From: Rhodospirillales bacterium
GTDB taxonomy: Bacteria > Pseudomonadota > Alphaproteobacteria > CACIAM-22H2
NCBI GenBank assembly: GCA_016794025.1
Contig: JAEUKX010000028.1
Span: 1 to 33,192 of the forward strand
Reading direction: 5' to 3'
DNA length: 33,192 nt
Below are positions 8,266 through 19,703 of the stretch, one piece after another. Within the stretch, counting starts at the first letter, position 1, and the number at the start of each line of letters is the position of its first letter. Under the pieces are notes generated by a model, which saw only the letters and a program-made list of their open reading frames with translations, made no database searches and was not told the origin of the DNA. Both the position numbers and the translations under genes were made by a program.

Positions 8266-10422
8266 ATGGACGAGGAAGGCCAGACGCAGACACCCCGCAC
8301 GCAGATGGCCTTCCGGTCGAGCGTACGCTTCAAGATCTTCCTGGCGATGGGGGCCATTGCGGCCGGCACCATGCTCGCCGCGGCCGTTGCGGCCATGCTG
8401 CTCGTCGATCTGGGTGCCACCGTCGCGAACATGACCGAGCGCCGCATGCCGGTGATGGCGGCAAGCCTGCGCCTGGCACAGGTCGCGGGTGATATCGCCG
8501 CCGTGGCGCCGCTGCTGGCGACGGTGGATCAGGAGAAGGCCCGCGCGGAACTGCTTGCCCGTGTCGCGAGCGACAGGAAGCGGCTGGACGCGCTGCTGGA
8601 CGAGATCGCCGCGACCGGCGCGCCGGAGGCAGCCGAGGAGCTGCGCGCGCTTGCCGCAACGGTCGTCGAGCGGATCGGCGCCATCGACGTCACGGCGGAG
8701 CGGCGCGTGGCGAGCCACGCCGAACGCCGCAATCTCGAGAGCCAGCTCCAGCAGGCGCGCGAACGCTTCGTTTCGCTGGCGCGTCCCTTCGTCGAGGCGC
8801 GCGCGGCCGAGATGACGGTGCGGATCAAGCGGCTGAGCGGGCTGCCGCCGGAACTGATCCCCACCCAGACGACGAACATCGTCAACGGGGACATCGCGCT
8901 CTATGCGCAGGCGATGAAGATGCTGGCGGCGGTCAATCAGGGCGTGGCGGTGCTCAACGAGGCCACCTTCGCGACCACGCTCAAGGAAGTGGATGGCGTG
9001 CGCGAACGTTTCTACGCCGCGACAGATCCGGCCGGAGCCGCGCTCAAGTTCGACGGCCTGAAGGGGACCGAGATCGCCAACGCGACCTATGCCGTGCTGG
9101 ATTTCGGCGAAGGCATGCGCAACCTGTTCGAACTGCGCGAGCAGGAGATCGAGATGTCCGCGCAGGCCGAAAAGGCGCTGGAGCAGGGTCGTGCCGCCGC
9201 CGAGGCCTTCGTCGAACGTGTCGACGTGTTCGACGCGCGTTCGCAGGCCGCGAGCCGCGCCGTCGCGGCCGAGGCGGATCAGGCCGTTGGGGCGGGCGTG
9301 CGCGTCGTGGCGGGAATCGCGGTGGCAAGCCTCGTCGTTGCGGCGTGCATTGCGTGGTTCTATGTGGGGCGGCGGGTGCTATCCCGGCTGGACGCGTTCG
9401 CGGCGAGCATGCGGGCGATCGCGGCGGGCGAGCTGGACGCGAAGATCCCGCCGGCACGCGCGGACGAGATCGGGCTGCTGTCGACGGCACTGGAATCCTT
9501 CCGCGCGGCCGCGCTCGATGCGCGTGCGGCCGACCAGCGCGAGGCGGCGGCCGCCGCCACCCGCGCGGCGGAGAAGCAGGCGGCGATGGCCAGCCTTGCC
9601 GGCGACTTCGAAGCCAGCATCGGCGGCGTCGTACGGGATATCGCAACGGCGGCCGACGAGCTGCGTCATGCCGCCGGCTCGATGACCGATGCCGCCGAGG
9701 ACACGCGCCGCCAGACCGGGTCGGCGGCCGACGCGGTCGGCCAGTCGGCCTCGAGCGTCCAGTCCGTCGCCTCGGCCACCACGCAGCTGGCTGCCTCGAC
9801 GGACGAGATCGCCCGGCGCGTGGGCGAGAGTGCACGCATCGCCGAGGAGGCCGGCGCGCAGGCCGAACGCACCGACGCGTGCGTGAAGGCGTTGGAAGAC
9901 GCCGCCCAGCGCGTGGGCGATGTCGTCAGCCTCATCAACGCCATCGCGGGCCAGACCAACCTGCTGGCGCTCAATGCCACCATCGAGGCCGCGCGCGCCG
10001 GCGAAGCCGGCAAGGGCTTCGCGGTCGTCGCCTCCGAGGTCAAGACGCTCGCCACCCAGACGGCCAAGGCCACCGAGGAGATCGCCCAGCAGGTCGACAG
10101 CATCCGGGCCGCCACCGGCGACACCTCCGGCGCCATTGCCGCCATCGCCCAGACCATCGTGCGCATGCGCGAGATCGCCGCCGCCGTCTCCGCCGCGGTC
10201 GAGGAGCAGACCGCCGCCACGCGCGGCATCGGCCGCGATCTCGAGGTCGCCAGCGACGGGGCCGCGCGCGTCTCGTCCATGATCGGGGAGGTGAACGCCG
10301 CGGCCGGCCGAACGGGTACCGCTGCCGCCGGCGTCTCGCAGGCGGCCACGCGCTTCGCGCGCATGGGCGAGGCGCTCCAGATGGAAGCCGACCGCTTCCT
10401 TTCGACCGTCAGGCAGGCCTGA
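8266..10422 (+). CDS. Methyl-accepting chemotaxis protein, full length
   Basis: The 718-aa receptor has TM1 at about residues 23-47, a ~300-residue helical periplasmic sensor resembling TorS-type helical bundles, TM2 at about 347-368, and a HAMP domain at about 368-420 ([20 protein letters not shown]). The MCP signalling domain follows, with its tip [20 protein letters not shown] at about residues 565-584, which binds CheA and CheW. It ends FLSTVRQA without a CheR/CheB docking pentapeptide. The sensor ligand is unknown. It is a stand-alone gene, 116 bp after the hydrolase cluster and convergent with rpmB. No che genes are in the window. Confidence 0.95.
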   Translation: MDEEGQTQTPRTQMAFRSSVRFKIFLAMGAIAAGTMLAAAVAAMLLVDLGATVANMTERRMPVMAASLRLAQVAGDIAAVAPLLATVDQEKARAELLARVASDRKRLDALLDEIAATGAPEAAEELRALAATVVERIGAIDVTAERRVASHAERRNLESQLQQARERFVSLARPFVEARAAEMTVRIKRLSGLPPELIPTQTTNIVNGDIALYAQAMKMLAAVNQGVAVLNEATFATTLKEVDGVRERFYAATDPAGAALKFDGLKGTEIANATYAVLDFGEGMRNLFELREQEIEMSAQAEKALEQGRAAAEAFVERVDVFDARSQAASRAVAAEADQAVGAGVRVVAGIAVASLVVAACIAWFYVGRRVLSRLDAFAASMRAIAAGELDAKIPPARADEIGLLSTALESFRAAALDARAADQREAAAAATRAAEKQAAMASLAGDFEASIGGVVRDIATAADELRHAAGSMTDAAEDTRRQTGSAADAVGQSASSVQSVASATTQLAASTDEIARRVGESARIAEEAGAQAERTDACVKALEDAAQRVGDVVSLINAIAGQTNLLALNATIEAARAGEAGKGFAVVASEVKTLATQTAKATEEIAQQVDSIRAATGDTSGAIAAIAQTIVRMREIAAAVSAAVEEQTAATRGIGRDLEVASDGAARVSSMIGEVNAAAGRTGTAAAGVSQAATRFARMGEALQMEADRFLSTVRQA

Positions 10423-10443
10423 ATTGCGGGACCGGAAATGAAG

Positions 10444-10469
10444 CGGGCCCGCCGTTACCGGCGGGCCCG
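10444..10469. terminator. Bidirectional intrinsic terminator between MCP gene and rpmB
   Basis: A perfect 11-bp GC stem, CGGGCCCGCCG (10444-10454) with CGGCGGGCCCG (10459-10469), encloses a 4-nt loop TTAC. It sits 22 bp after the receptor stop and 60 bp after the rpmB stop in the convergent gap. T-rich tracts are weak on both sides, but stem strength and location support termination in both directions. Confidence 0.75.
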
Positions 10470-10529
10470 AAGGTCTTGTATCGGAAACAAGGAGTGTTTG
10501 TTGTCGTTATGCCTTCGCGCTCCGCCCGC

Positions 10530-10823
10530 TCAGGCGGCGCGCTTCTCGAGGGCCGTCTGGACCTGTTCCTTGAGACGGCGCATGTCCTTGTCGAGCCGGC
10601 TTGCCGGCGTCTTGACGAGCCAGGAGTCGAGGCCGCCGGCATGCTCGACCGTCTTCAGGCCGTTGGTCGAGATGCGCACGCGCACCGACCGGCCCAGCAC
10701 GTCCGAAAGCAGCGTGGCGTCCTGCAGGTTGGGCAGGAAGCGGCGCTTGGTCTTGTTGTTCGCGTGCGAAACGTTGTGGCCGATCATCGGCCCCTTGCCG
10801 GTCACCATGCAGCGACGCGCCAT
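10530..10823 (-). CDS. rpmB: 50S ribosomal protein L28 (bL28)
   Basis: The 97-aa product starts at the ATG 10821-10823 ([10 protein letters not shown]); a TTG two codons upstream is less likely. It has the signature L28 features [28 protein letters not shown] and [20 protein letters not shown]. Alphaproteobacterial L28 is longer than the E. coli protein at the C terminus, as here ([11 protein letters not shown] to ALEKRAA). The full CxxC zinc pair found in some L28 proteins is absent; only one Cys is present. It is a single-gene unit converging with the receptor gene. Confidence 0.97.
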   Translation of the reverse strand: MARRCMVTGKGPMIGHNVSHANNKTKRRFLPNLQDATLLSDVLGRSVRVRISTNGLKTVEHAGGLDSWLVKTPASRLDKDMRRLKEQVQTALEKRAA

Positions 10824-10909
10824 CGTCAAATCCCCGTGCGTAGGGCCCCGCCGGAAGGGGGGCCGGAAACCATAAGAGGGGGGCGTTTTACGGGCTTACG
10901 CCCCGGCCG

Positions 10910-11893
10910 TCAACCGCCGGTCTCGCGCAGCGCCGCGACGACCCGCCCGGCCGCCGCATAGGGGCTTGTAACCCCTTGTGAAACCTCGATTTCCAGAGCC
11001 TGGACGAGGGCTTCCAGCCGCGGTTCGGCGGCCAGGGTCTCGCGCACCAGATCGGCGATTTCCCGCCAGAGCGTGGCCTTGGCCTGGGCGGCCCGCCGGG
11101 CGGCGATTCCTCGCTGTCCCAGCGTCCGGCCATAGTCCTCGATGGCCTGCCAGACCCGGTCGATGCCCCGCTTCTCCAATGCGGATATCTGCAGGACGGG
11201 CGGATGCCACACGGCTCTGGACGGCCGCAGCATGTGCAGTGCCGCCATGTAGTCGGACGCGGTCCGCCCGGCCGCGGCGGCGAGATCGCCATCGGCCTTG
11301 TTGATGACCACCAGATCGGCAAGCTCGACGATGCCCTTCTTGATGCCCTGCAGTTCGTCGCCGCCGGCCGGCGGCAGCAGAAGCATGAAGAGATCGACCA
11401 TCTCGGCCACCGCCGTCTCGGACTGGCCCACGCCCACCGTCTCGATCAGGATCGTGTCGAAGCCCGCCGCCTCGCACACGAACGAAGCCTCGCGCGTGCG
11501 GCGCGCGACGCCCCCCAGCGTGCCGCCGGAAGGCGAGGGGCGGATGAAGGCGCGCGCGTCGCGGGCGAGCAGTTCCATGCGCGTCTTGTCGCCCAGGATC
11601 GAGCCGCCCGAGACCGGCGAGGACGGATCGACCGCAAGCACGGCCGGCTTGCGGCCCAGCGACAGGAGGTGGAGGCCGAAGGCTTCGATGAAGGTCGACT
11701 TGCCCGCACCCGGCGGGCCGGAAATGCCCACGCGCACCGCATGGCCCGCGTCGGCGCGCAGTTCGCCCAGCAGCGCATCGGCCTGCCGGCGATGCTCGGG
11801 CAATGTCGATTCGACGGTCGTGATCGCGCGGGCGAGCGCGCGCCGGTCGCCGGCGCGGATCGAGGCGGCGAGCGCCGAGACTTCGGCGCCCAC
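10910..11893 (-). CDS. meaB: MeaB/ArgK-type GTPase chaperone of methylmalonyl-CoA mutase
   Basis: This G3E-family P-loop GTPase protects and reloads the B12 cofactor of methylmalonyl-CoA or ethylmalonyl-CoA mutase. The start chosen is GTG at 11891-11893, two bases after the accA stop, giving 327 aa, the usual length. The frame is open far upstream but that part is a shadow of accA and mcl. Walker A is GPPGAGKST (59-67), followed by [19 protein letters not shown], the switch-region ETVGVGQSE (151-159) and the base-recognition NKAD (198-201). The mutase itself is not in the window. A B12-dependent mutase chaperone fits a genome that also has cobST. Confidence 0.93.
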   Translation of the reverse strand: MGAEVSALAASIRAGDRRALARAITTVESTLPEHRRQADALLGELRADAGHAVRVGISGPPGAGKSTFIEAFGLHLLSLGRKPAVLAVDPSSPVSGGSILGDKTRMELLARDARAFIRPSPSGGTLGGVARRTREASFVCEAAGFDTILIETVGVGQSETAVAEMVDLFMLLLPPAGGDELQGIKKGIVELADLVVINKADGDLAAAAGRTASDYMAALHMLRPSRAVWHPPVLQISALEKRGIDRVWQAIEDYGRTLGQRGIAARRAAQAKATLWREIADLVRETLAAEPRLEALVQALEIEVSQGVTSPYAAAGRVVAALRETGG

Positions 11894-11895
11894 GT

Positions 11896-12849
11896 TCAGA
11901 GCCCCTTGCGGCCCATCTCGAGGAATTTCTCGCGCCGGCGCGCGCGCAGCACGCCGCCATCCTGGCCGCGAAGCTCGGCCAGCGACTTGGCGAGCGCATC
12001 GCCCAGCGCTTCGAGCGTTTCCGCCCTGCCGCGATGGGCGCCGCCCAGCGGCTCGGACACGATGCCGTCGATGACGCCGAGCTTGTAGAGGTCCTGCGCC
12101 GTCAGCTTCAGCGCCTCTGCGGCCGTCTGCGCGTGCTCGGCCGACCGCCACAGGATCGACGCGCAGCCTTCCGGCGAGATGACCGAATAGACGGCATGCT
12201 CGAGCATCAGCACCTTGTTGGCGGTGGCGATCGCGATGGCGCCGCCCGACCCGCCTTCGCCCAGGATCGCGGCGACAAAGGGCACGCGCACGCGCAGCGA
12301 GACCTCGATCGTCTTGGCGATCGCCTCGGCCTGGCCGCGCGCCTCGGCGTCGACGCCCGGATAGGCGCCGGCCGTGTCGACAAGCGCCACGACGGGCAGC
12401 TTGAAGCGGTCGGCAAGCTGGAACAGACGTTGCGCCTTGCGGTAGCCCTCCGGCCGCGCCATGCCGAAATTGTGGCGCAGGCGCGATTCGGTGTCCGAGC
12501 CGCGCTCGTGACCCATGACGACGACAGACTGGCCGCGCAGCCGGCCGATGCCGCCCACGATGGCCTTGTCGTCGGCGAACAGGCGGTCGCCGGCGAGCGG
12601 CGTGAAATCCTCGATGAGGCCGGCGATGTAGTCGCTGGCGTGCGGTCGCTCGGGATGGCGGGCGACCTGCACCTTCTGCCAGGCGGACAGGCGGCCATAG
12701 ACCGCGCGGATCTGCCGGTCGACCTTCGTCTGCAGCTTCGAGACCTCGTCGGCAATGTTGAGGGTCCCGTCGCCCGTCAGGCGTTTGAGTTCCTCGATCT
12801 TGCCTTCGAGTTCGGCGATCGGCTTTTCGAAGTCGAGATAGTGCGCCAT
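11896..12849 (-). CDS. accA: Acetyl-CoA carboxylase carboxyltransferase subunit alpha
   Basis: The 317-aa product has the normal AccA length and starts [20 protein letters not shown], the standard N-terminal helix. Conserved carboxyltransferase motifs include [50 protein letters not shown], and [10 protein letters not shown]. AccA joins AccD to transfer CO2 from carboxybiotin to acetyl-CoA, the first step of fatty-acid synthesis. It is followed by meaB 2 bp later, so the two are probably co-transcribed. The upstream gap of 57 bp to the lyase gene could hold a promoter, but none is obvious. Confidence 0.97.
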   Translation of the reverse strand: MAHYLDFEKPIAELEGKIEELKRLTGDGTLNIADEVSKLQTKVDRQIRAVYGRLSAWQKVQVARHPERPHASDYIAGLIEDFTPLAGDRLFADDKAIVGGIGRLRGQSVVVMGHERGSDTESRLRHNFGMARPEGYRKAQRLFQLADRFKLPVVALVDTAGAYPGVDAEARGQAEAIAKTIEVSLRVRVPFVAAILGEGGSGGAIAIATANKVLMLEHAVYSVISPEGCASILWRSAEHAQTAAEALKLTAQDLYKLGVIDGIVSEPLGGAHRGRAETLEALGDALAKSLAELRGQDGGVLRARRREKFLEMGRKGL

Positions 12850-12906
12850 GGCGGGGGTCTATAGCATGCTCGCGGGCCCGGTCACGCCCGATTTTTCGCG
12901 GCCGGC

Positions 12907-13851
12907 CTAGGCGCCGCCCCGGATCCGCCGTGCCTTGGCGACGAGCGCTTCGGCCTGCCGGATCGAGGCGATGTCGATGAGCCGGCCCTCGAAGGCGGCG
13001 GCACCCTGGCCGCGCTGGGCGGCCTCTTCCATCGCAAGCAGGATCGCGTTCGCGCGTTCGACCTCGCGCGGGTCGGGCGTGAAAATCTCGTTCACGTCGT
13101 CGATCTGCGAGGGATGGATGACCATCTTCCCCTCGCAGCCGAGGGCCGCCGCGCGGGCGGCCGATTCCTTCATGCCGAGCGGATCGTTGAAGTCGGCGTA
13201 GGGCCCGTCGATCGGCCGCTTGCCGGCGGCGCGCGCCGCCACGACGAGGCGCGCCAGCGCGTAATGCCAGATGTCGGCCATGCGCCCCTCGACCGCGTAT
13301 TGCGGCGAGAGTCCGCCGATGTTGGTCGTGCGCATGCCCGTCGACGCGGCGAAATCGCCCACGCCGAAGACGAGCGATTCCGTGCGAGGCGACGCCGCGG
13401 CGATGACTTCCGCGTTGGCGATACCCTGCGCGGACTCGACCAGAAGCTCGAGCCCGATGCGCCGCCCGATCTTCTTCGCGCGCTCGATCTGCGTGAGCCA
13501 CAGGTCGACCGCGATCACTTCTTCCGCCCGCGAGACCTTGGGCAGCATGATCATGTGCAGCCGTTCGCCCGCCTTCTCGACCAGGTCGACGAGATCGCGG
13601 TAGAGCCACTCGCTGTCGAAGCCGTTGACGCGCACCGAGACGGACTTGCCGACCGCCTCCCAGTCGATGTCGTTGAGCGCCTCGACGGCGTTCTTGCGCG
13701 CCTTTGCCTTGTCCGAAGGCGCCACCGCGTCCTCGAGATCGAGGAACACGACATCGGCGGCCGAACGGGCGGCCTTGGCGAACAGTTCGGGCCGCGTGGC
13801 GGGAACCGCCAGTTCGGTCCGGTTGAGACGGGCGGGAACGGAATTCTGCAT
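12907..13851 (-). CDS. HpcH/HpaI-fold CoA-ester lyase, L-malyl-CoA/beta-methylmalyl-CoA lyase type
   Basis: The 314-aa product starts at the ATG 13849-13851 ([17 protein letters not shown]); an alternative ATG at 13890 adds 13 residues. It is a TIM-barrel CitE/Mcl-family lyase with [40 protein letters not shown], the FGVGDFAAS motif and [11 protein letters not shown]. The Asp/Glu pair of the metal site (LDLEDAV and LVESAQG) is intact. Family members cleave (S)-malyl-CoA to acetyl-CoA and glyoxylate or beta-methylmalyl-CoA to propionyl-CoA and glyoxylate. The neighbouring malate synthase and meaB suggest glyoxylate/ethylmalonyl-CoA chemistry. Exact substrate is not readable from sequence; citramalyl-CoA lyase is an alternative. 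Confidence 0.87.
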   Translation of the reverse strand: MQNSVPARLNRTELAVPATRPELFAKAARSAADVVFLDLEDAVAPSDKAKARKNAVEALNDIDWEAVGKSVSVRVNGFDSEWLYRDLVDLVEKAGERLHMIMLPKVSRAEEVIAVDLWLTQIERAKKIGRRIGLELLVESAQGIANAEVIAAASPRTESLVFGVGDFAASTGMRTTNIGGLSPQYAVEGRMADIWHYALARLVVAARAAGKRPIDGPYADFNDPLGMKESAARAAALGCEGKMVIHPSQIDDVNEIFTPDPREVERANAILLAMEEAAQRGQGAAAFEGRLIDIASIRQAEALVAKARRIRGGA

Positions 13852-13937
13852 GGCAGTCCCGAGTGTTGCCCCAATCGGGTCGACATTCAACCCGCTCGGG
13901 CCGTAACGCGGGGCGCCGCGGCCGCGAACAGGGGAGT

Positions 13938-14630
13938 ATGAGAAATGTCGTTGTCGGCCTCCTGGCGGGTGCTGCCGCCCTCGGTGTCGTCCCGGCCGCG
14001 GCCGACGGGCCGGTGGTCGTCGAACTCTTCACCTCGCAGGGCTGCTCGTCCTGCCCGCCGGCGGACGCCTTCCTCAAGGAACTGGCCGGACGCACCGACG
14101 TCGTCGCGCTCTCCTTCCATGTCGATTACTGGGATCGGCTCGGCTGGAAGGATCCCTATTCCTCGCCGGCGGCGACCGCACGCCAGCGTGCCTACGCGCG
14201 CTTCCTGTCGCTCCACACCGTCTATACGCCGCAGGCCGTCGTCGACGGACGGATCGATGCGGTGGGATCGGACCGCCGCGCGGTCGCGCGGGCGATCGAC
14301 ACGGCCCGCCGGACCGCGCATGTCGGTGCGCGCCTCGCGCGCGAGGGCGCGGAGATCGTCGTGGAGATCGATGGCGTGCAGGCGCCGCTGCGCGCCAATG
14401 TCAGCCTCGTGGGGTTCGTGCGCGAGGCCGTCACGCGGATCGTGGCCGGCGAGAACGGCGGGCGGACGCTCTCCAACGCCAACATCGTGCGCTCGGTCGA
14501 GCGTCTGGGCCCCGCCGGCGAGACGCCGGCGGGCTGGCGCATCGCCGCGCGCGACGGGCTCGACTACGCGGTGCTCGTCCAGGGCGAGGACGGGCGCATG
14601 CTGGGCTCGGCCGTGCTGCCGCCCCGCTGA
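13938..14630 (+). CDS. Secreted DUF1223 (thioredoxin-like) protein
   Basis: The start is the ATG at 13938, preceded by AGGGGAGT, giving 230 aa. Residues 1-22 form a signal peptide ([19 protein letters not shown]). The mature start [18 protein letters not shown] is diagnostic of DUF1223, with a thioredoxin-like CxxC (C36, C39). Further family motifs are [16 protein letters not shown] and [10 protein letters not shown]. The function is uncharacterised; a periplasmic redox or disulfide role is suggested by the fold only. It is divergent from the CoA-ester lyase gene, and its stop lies 3 bp from the convergent malate synthase stop. Confidence 0.9.
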   Translation: MRNVVVGLLAGAAALGVVPAAADGPVVVELFTSQGCSSCPPADAFLKELAGRTDVVALSFHVDYWDRLGWKDPYSSPAATARQRAYARFLSLHTVYTPQAVVDGRIDAVGSDRRAVARAIDTARRTAHVGARLAREGAEIVVEIDGVQAPLRANVSLVGFVREAVTRIVAGENGGRTLSNANIVRSVERLGPAGETPAGWRIAARDGLDYAVLVQGEDGRMLGSAVLPPR

Positions 14631-14633
14631 GCG

Positions 14634-16607
<1,974 letters not shown>

Positions 16608-16667
16608 GTGCGGGATTTCCTTGCGAAAACGGGACTGGAGCTTAACCGGAACGGCGGGTACTTCCAA

Positions 16668-17612
16668 CTAGCTGCCGCGCGGGCGGCGGGCGAGCGGATG
16701 ATGGGCGGCGACCACGCGCTTGAGCCGCTCGCCGCCGACATGCGTGTAGATCTGCGTCGTCGCGATGTCGGCATGGCCCAGCATCTGCTGGACTGCACGC
16801 AGGTCGGCGCCGCGGTCGACGAGATGGCTGGCAAACGCATGGCGCAGCACGTGCGGCGAAAGGCGGCGCGGATCGATCCCGGCCTCGGCGGCCAGCGCTT
16901 TCAGGAGTTGCGCGATGCGCGCCGCGGTCAGATGCCCGGCTGCCGCCGATGTCGGGAAGAGGTGGCGAGACTTTGCCGCGCGCGGGTCGGTCGCGCGCTC
17001 GGCCAGCCATGCCTCGATGGCCTCGCGCGCGGGCGCGGACAGCGGCACGAGCCGTTCCTTGTCGCCCTTGCCGCGCACGATGAGGAAGCGCCCGTCGCGC
17101 GACAGGGCGGCCAGCCGGAGTCCGGCCAGTTCGGACACGCGCAGCCCGCTCGAATAGAGAATCTCGACGACGCAGGCGAGGCGCGTGCCGTCGGCACCTT
17201 CCCTGGCACGCGCGGCGGCGATGAGGGCGCCCACCTCGGCCTCCGACAGGATCTTGGGCAGCGCACGGCCGACGCGCGGCGCTTCGACCGTCGCGAGCGG
17301 ATCGTCGCCGCGCAAGCCCTCCGACACGAGGAAGCGGTGCAGCTGGCGAAGTGCCGACAGCCGCCTCGCCGCACTGCGCGGCGCAAGCCCGGCGTCGGCA
17401 ATCCGGCGCATGTAGGCGCGCGCGGCATCGGCCCCCGCCTTCAGCGCGTCGGTCCCGCGCCGCGCAAGGAACGTCTCGTAATCCTCGATGTCGGTGCGAT
17501 AGGCCCGCTCCGTGTTGGCCGAGGCGTTGCGCTCTGCCCGCAGCATCTCCACGAAACTCTCCGCCGCTGCGGAGAGCCCCTGACGCGCCCGCGCTGGCCG
17601 GCCGCGCCCCAT
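16668..17612 (-). CDS. xerD: Tyrosine recombinase XerD
   Basis: The 314-aa product starts at the ATG 17610-17612, six bases after the stop of the upstream gene; the frame stays open beyond this but overlaps that gene. The N-terminal SAM-like core-binding domain (about 14-100) is followed by the catalytic domain with all active residues: R158 (SSGLRVSEL), K182 (RGKGDKERL), H254-x-x-R257 (SPHVLRHAF), H280 (MLGHADIATT) and Y289 (TQIYTHV). This is a chromosome-dimer resolvase acting at dif with XerC. Length and the ATTQIYTHV motif favour XerD over XerC and over a phage integrase. It is the last gene of a minus-strand unit with the 596-aa exported protein. Confidence 0.92.
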   Translation of the reverse strand: MGRGRPARARQGLSAAAESFVEMLRAERNASANTERAYRTDIEDYETFLARRGTDALKAGADAARAYMRRIADAGLAPRSAARRLSALRQLHRFLVSEGLRGDDPLATVEAPRVGRALPKILSEAEVGALIAAARAREGADGTRLACVVEILYSSGLRVSELAGLRLAALSRDGRFLIVRGKGDKERLVPLSAPAREAIEAWLAERATDPRAAKSRHLFPTSAAAGHLTAARIAQLLKALAAEAGIDPRRLSPHVLRHAFASHLVDRGADLRAVQQMLGHADIATTQIYTHVGGERLKRVVAAHHPLARRPRGS

Positions 17613-17617
17613 GCGGG

Positions 17618-19408
17618 CTAGAGCCCGGCGGCGATCGCCGCCTCGAGCGCAAGCCGGCGGGCGGCCTGCTCGAAGCCGACGGCCCGCAGCCCGTCCAGCA
17701 CGGCCAGCATCGCGTAGGGGCTTGCCCCGGCCGCCCCTTCGATCCCGAGGATGTGGACGGCAAGAAGTGCCGCCTCCGCCGGACGGCCGGCGACGGCCGC
17801 TTCGTGCAGCCCCGTCCAAAGGACGGGGCTTGGCATCGGAACGCTCAGCCGTTCGAATGCGGCGGGTGTCGTGGCGACGATGCTTCCGCCTGGCGGCAGC
17901 ATGCCAAGGCCGGCCAGCAGCGTGGTCGCAAGGGCCGCGCGCGCGGGGGCGGTCCGCGCATCGGCCGTCTCGATCGATTTGCGCCAGGCTTCCAGCCTGC
18001 CGGGATCGCGCACGCCGTCCCAGGCAAGTCCGCCGAGCGAGGCAAGCATCCAGAACCCGGCGGCGGTCGCTTCCGCCTTCGCATCGCCCGCGGCCATCGC
18101 GGCACGCGCGAAGCGCATCCAGCCCAGCGCATCGTCTTCGCGGCCGGCCATCAGCAATGCACGCGCGACGTCGCCGGAATAGGCGACGAATTCCGGACCC
18201 GCAGGGATCCCTGCGAGCAGCGTCGTCCCCACGCGGGCGAGCGTCGCATAGCCGCCGCGCTCGCGGCCGAACTGCCAGAGCCGCTGCAATGCGGCCAGCC
18301 GGTCGGCGGGCGTTGCCGCGGCCTGCGCGGCCTTGAACAGTGCGGCACGACCCTTCGGGCCGCCGTCCTGCCGCGCGAAGGCTGCGGCATCGCCGAGCTG
18401 TGCCGGCGTGAGTTCGACCGACGCATAGAGTGCGGCAAGCGTTTCGGCGTCGATGGCGCCGAAGGCTTCGGCGCGTTCGGCCGCCGCAAGCCGCAGCTCC
18501 GGCGCGCCGACGTCGCCTTTGGCGAGGCCGGCGAGCAGGGCCGGATCGCTTGCACCGGCCAGTTCGGCGGGCGGCGGTACCTTTGCAGCGCGCAGCATGG
18601 CCAGCGTGAGCGGACTGGCGCCGCGCAATCCCTCGACCTTGACGCCCTTGCCGTCGCCGCCGACGGCGAACAGGAGCGTGACGAACGCCGCGTCTTCCGG
18701 CACGCCCTGGTCGCGCAGCATGGCGAGGCCGAGCTGGGCGCGCGTCGCGTCGCCCGCAAGCGCCTGGCAGAACATCAGCGCCTTCTGGAAGTCGGGATTC
18801 TTCGAAAGGCCGATCGCCTCGCGCACGAGACCGCACGCACGCTCGTCGGCGCCGGAAAGCCACGCCTCGTCGATGAGGATGCGCAGCAGGTTCTCGTCGC
18901 TGGTCCGCTGCGGGATGCGCCCGGCAAGGTCTGCCGCGCGCGCGATGTCGCCAAGCTGGCGCAGCTTGAGCGCCCGAAGTGCGGCGAAGTTCGCGCCCCG
19001 CGGCCCGGAGGGCGCCGCCGCGGTCGATTCCAGCACGCGGATGGCAAGCATGCGTGCGGGCATCGAGGCGACGGGAGCCGGCAGGTCGCGCACGATCCGC
19101 TCGGCGAAGGAACGGTTGCTCGCCGCCCAGGCGTCGGCGGGAAGGCCGCCATTGGCCGCGTCGATCAGGCCAAGCCCCTCGGTATCGAGCGGCCGGGCGT
19201 TCTCGATCTCGATGCCGGCGGGTCCGCGCAGGGCAGGGGTCTCGGCCGGCGTCGGCTTTTCGGGCTCCGCTTCCGGGGTCGCGGGCCTTGCCTCGCGCGG
19301 CGGCGGCAGGAGCAGGGTCGGCGTCGTCTGGGCGAACGCGCCGCCCGCGCAGGCGGCCACAAGCAGCGCGAACGCGCCGCAAAGCGACCTAGCGCGGCAG
19401 GCGGTCAT
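17618..19408 (-). CDS. Large exported solenoid-like protein, unknown function
   Basis: I recognise no named domain. The 596-aa product starts at the ATG 19406-19408. Its N terminus is an export signal (GAFALLVAACAGGAFAQ), readable either as a signal peptide cleaved after AFA or as a lipobox ending at C20. A Pro/Glu/Thr-rich linker follows (about 30-60). The remainder is Ala/Leu-rich helices arranged like TPR or Sel1-type repeats, with segments such as ALRALKLRQLGDIARAADLA and VARALLMAGREDDALGWMRF. It overlaps the 46-aa membrane-protein gene by 20 bp upstream and lies 5 bp before xerD. This gene order beside aroK is, as I recall, shared by Rhodospirillales. A periplasmic scaffold role is inference. 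Confidence 0.75.
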   Translation of the reverse strand: MTACRARSLCGAFALLVAACAGGAFAQTTPTLLLPPPREARPATPEAEPEKPTPAETPALRGPAGIEIENARPLDTEGLGLIDAANGGLPADAWAASNRSFAERIVRDLPAPVASMPARMLAIRVLESTAAAPSGPRGANFAALRALKLRQLGDIARAADLAGRIPQRTSDENLLRILIDEAWLSGADERACGLVREAIGLSKNPDFQKALMFCQALAGDATRAQLGLAMLRDQGVPEDAAFVTLLFAVGGDGKGVKVEGLRGASPLTLAMLRAAKVPPPAELAGASDPALLAGLAKGDVGAPELRLAAAERAEAFGAIDAETLAALYASVELTPAQLGDAAAFARQDGGPKGRAALFKAAQAAATPADRLAALQRLWQFGRERGGYATLARVGTTLLAGIPAGPEFVAYSGDVARALLMAGREDDALGWMRFARAAMAAGDAKAEATAAGFWMLASLGGLAWDGVRDPGRLEAWRKSIETADARTAPARAALATTLLAGLGMLPPGGSIVATTPAAFERLSVPMPSPVLWTGLHEAAVAGRPAEAALLAVHILGIEGAAGASPYAMLAVLDGLRAVGFEQAARRLALEAAIAAGL

Positions 19409-19529
19409 TGGGGATGATCTTTTCGATGCGCGCGGTGGGAGCGGGAATGTCCCACGTCGCGAGAAATGCGGCAAAGCCGGCCAGGACGACCACAAGGCCG
19501 ACGAAAGCCAGCGTGAACAGACGACGCAT
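19389..19529 (-). CDS. Small single-pass membrane protein, 46 aa
   Basis: This short gene runs from the ATG at 19527-19529 to TAG at 19389-19391. The product begins MRRLFTLAFVGLVVVLAGFA, one transmembrane helix with the positive-inside MRR, followed by a short periplasmic-side tail containing ATWDIPAPTARIEKIIPND and ending RLPR. Its 3' end overlaps the start of the 596-aa exported-protein gene by 20 bp, pointing to translational coupling. I recall similar small proteins ending in WDIPxPT...PxDRxPR next to aroK in related alphaproteobacteria, but cannot verify this here. The combination of a clean TM segment, tail and operon overlap makes a random frame unlikely. Confidence 0.7.
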   Translation of the reverse strand: MRRLFTLAFVGLVVVLAGFAAFLATWDIPAPTARIEKIIPNDRLPR

Positions 19530-19618
19530 ATCCAGGCAAGTCCTTGCAATACAAGTGAAACATGGCATTTGCGCGGGCGCTCGTGCGAGTCGGGACGCGC
19601 TTTGCTACACTCCGGTTT

Positions 19619-19699
19619 ATGACGCGTCTGCGCAAGAGGAAAGGCGAGCCTTCGGCCCGGCCCGGCACGGCCGGACGGCGGTTCGCGCGCCGCGCCTAG
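19619..19699 (+). CDS. Possible 26-aa Arg-rich upstream frame before aroK
   Basis: ATG at 19619 opens a 26-codon frame ending TAG at 19697-19699, only 4 bp before the aroK ATG. The peptide is basic ([20 protein letters not shown], then RFARRA). The tight spacing could permit translational coupling or leader regulation. There is no convincing Shine-Dalgarno site and no run of aromatic codons as in classical attenuators, so it may be fortuitous. Confidence 0.22.
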   Translation: MTRLRKRKGEPSARPGTAGRRFARRA

Positions 19700-19703
19700 C
19701 CGC

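Noticed and set aside
11894..14095. Upstream part of the long frame containing MeaB, read as an N-terminal fusion
   Set aside because: The segment overlaps accA and the CoA-ester lyase in another frame; MeaB has full length from the GTG at 11893.
16668..17612. xerD as a prophage integrase
   Set aside because: Length, motif spacing and operon context match chromosomal XerD, and no phage genes or attachment repeats are nearby.
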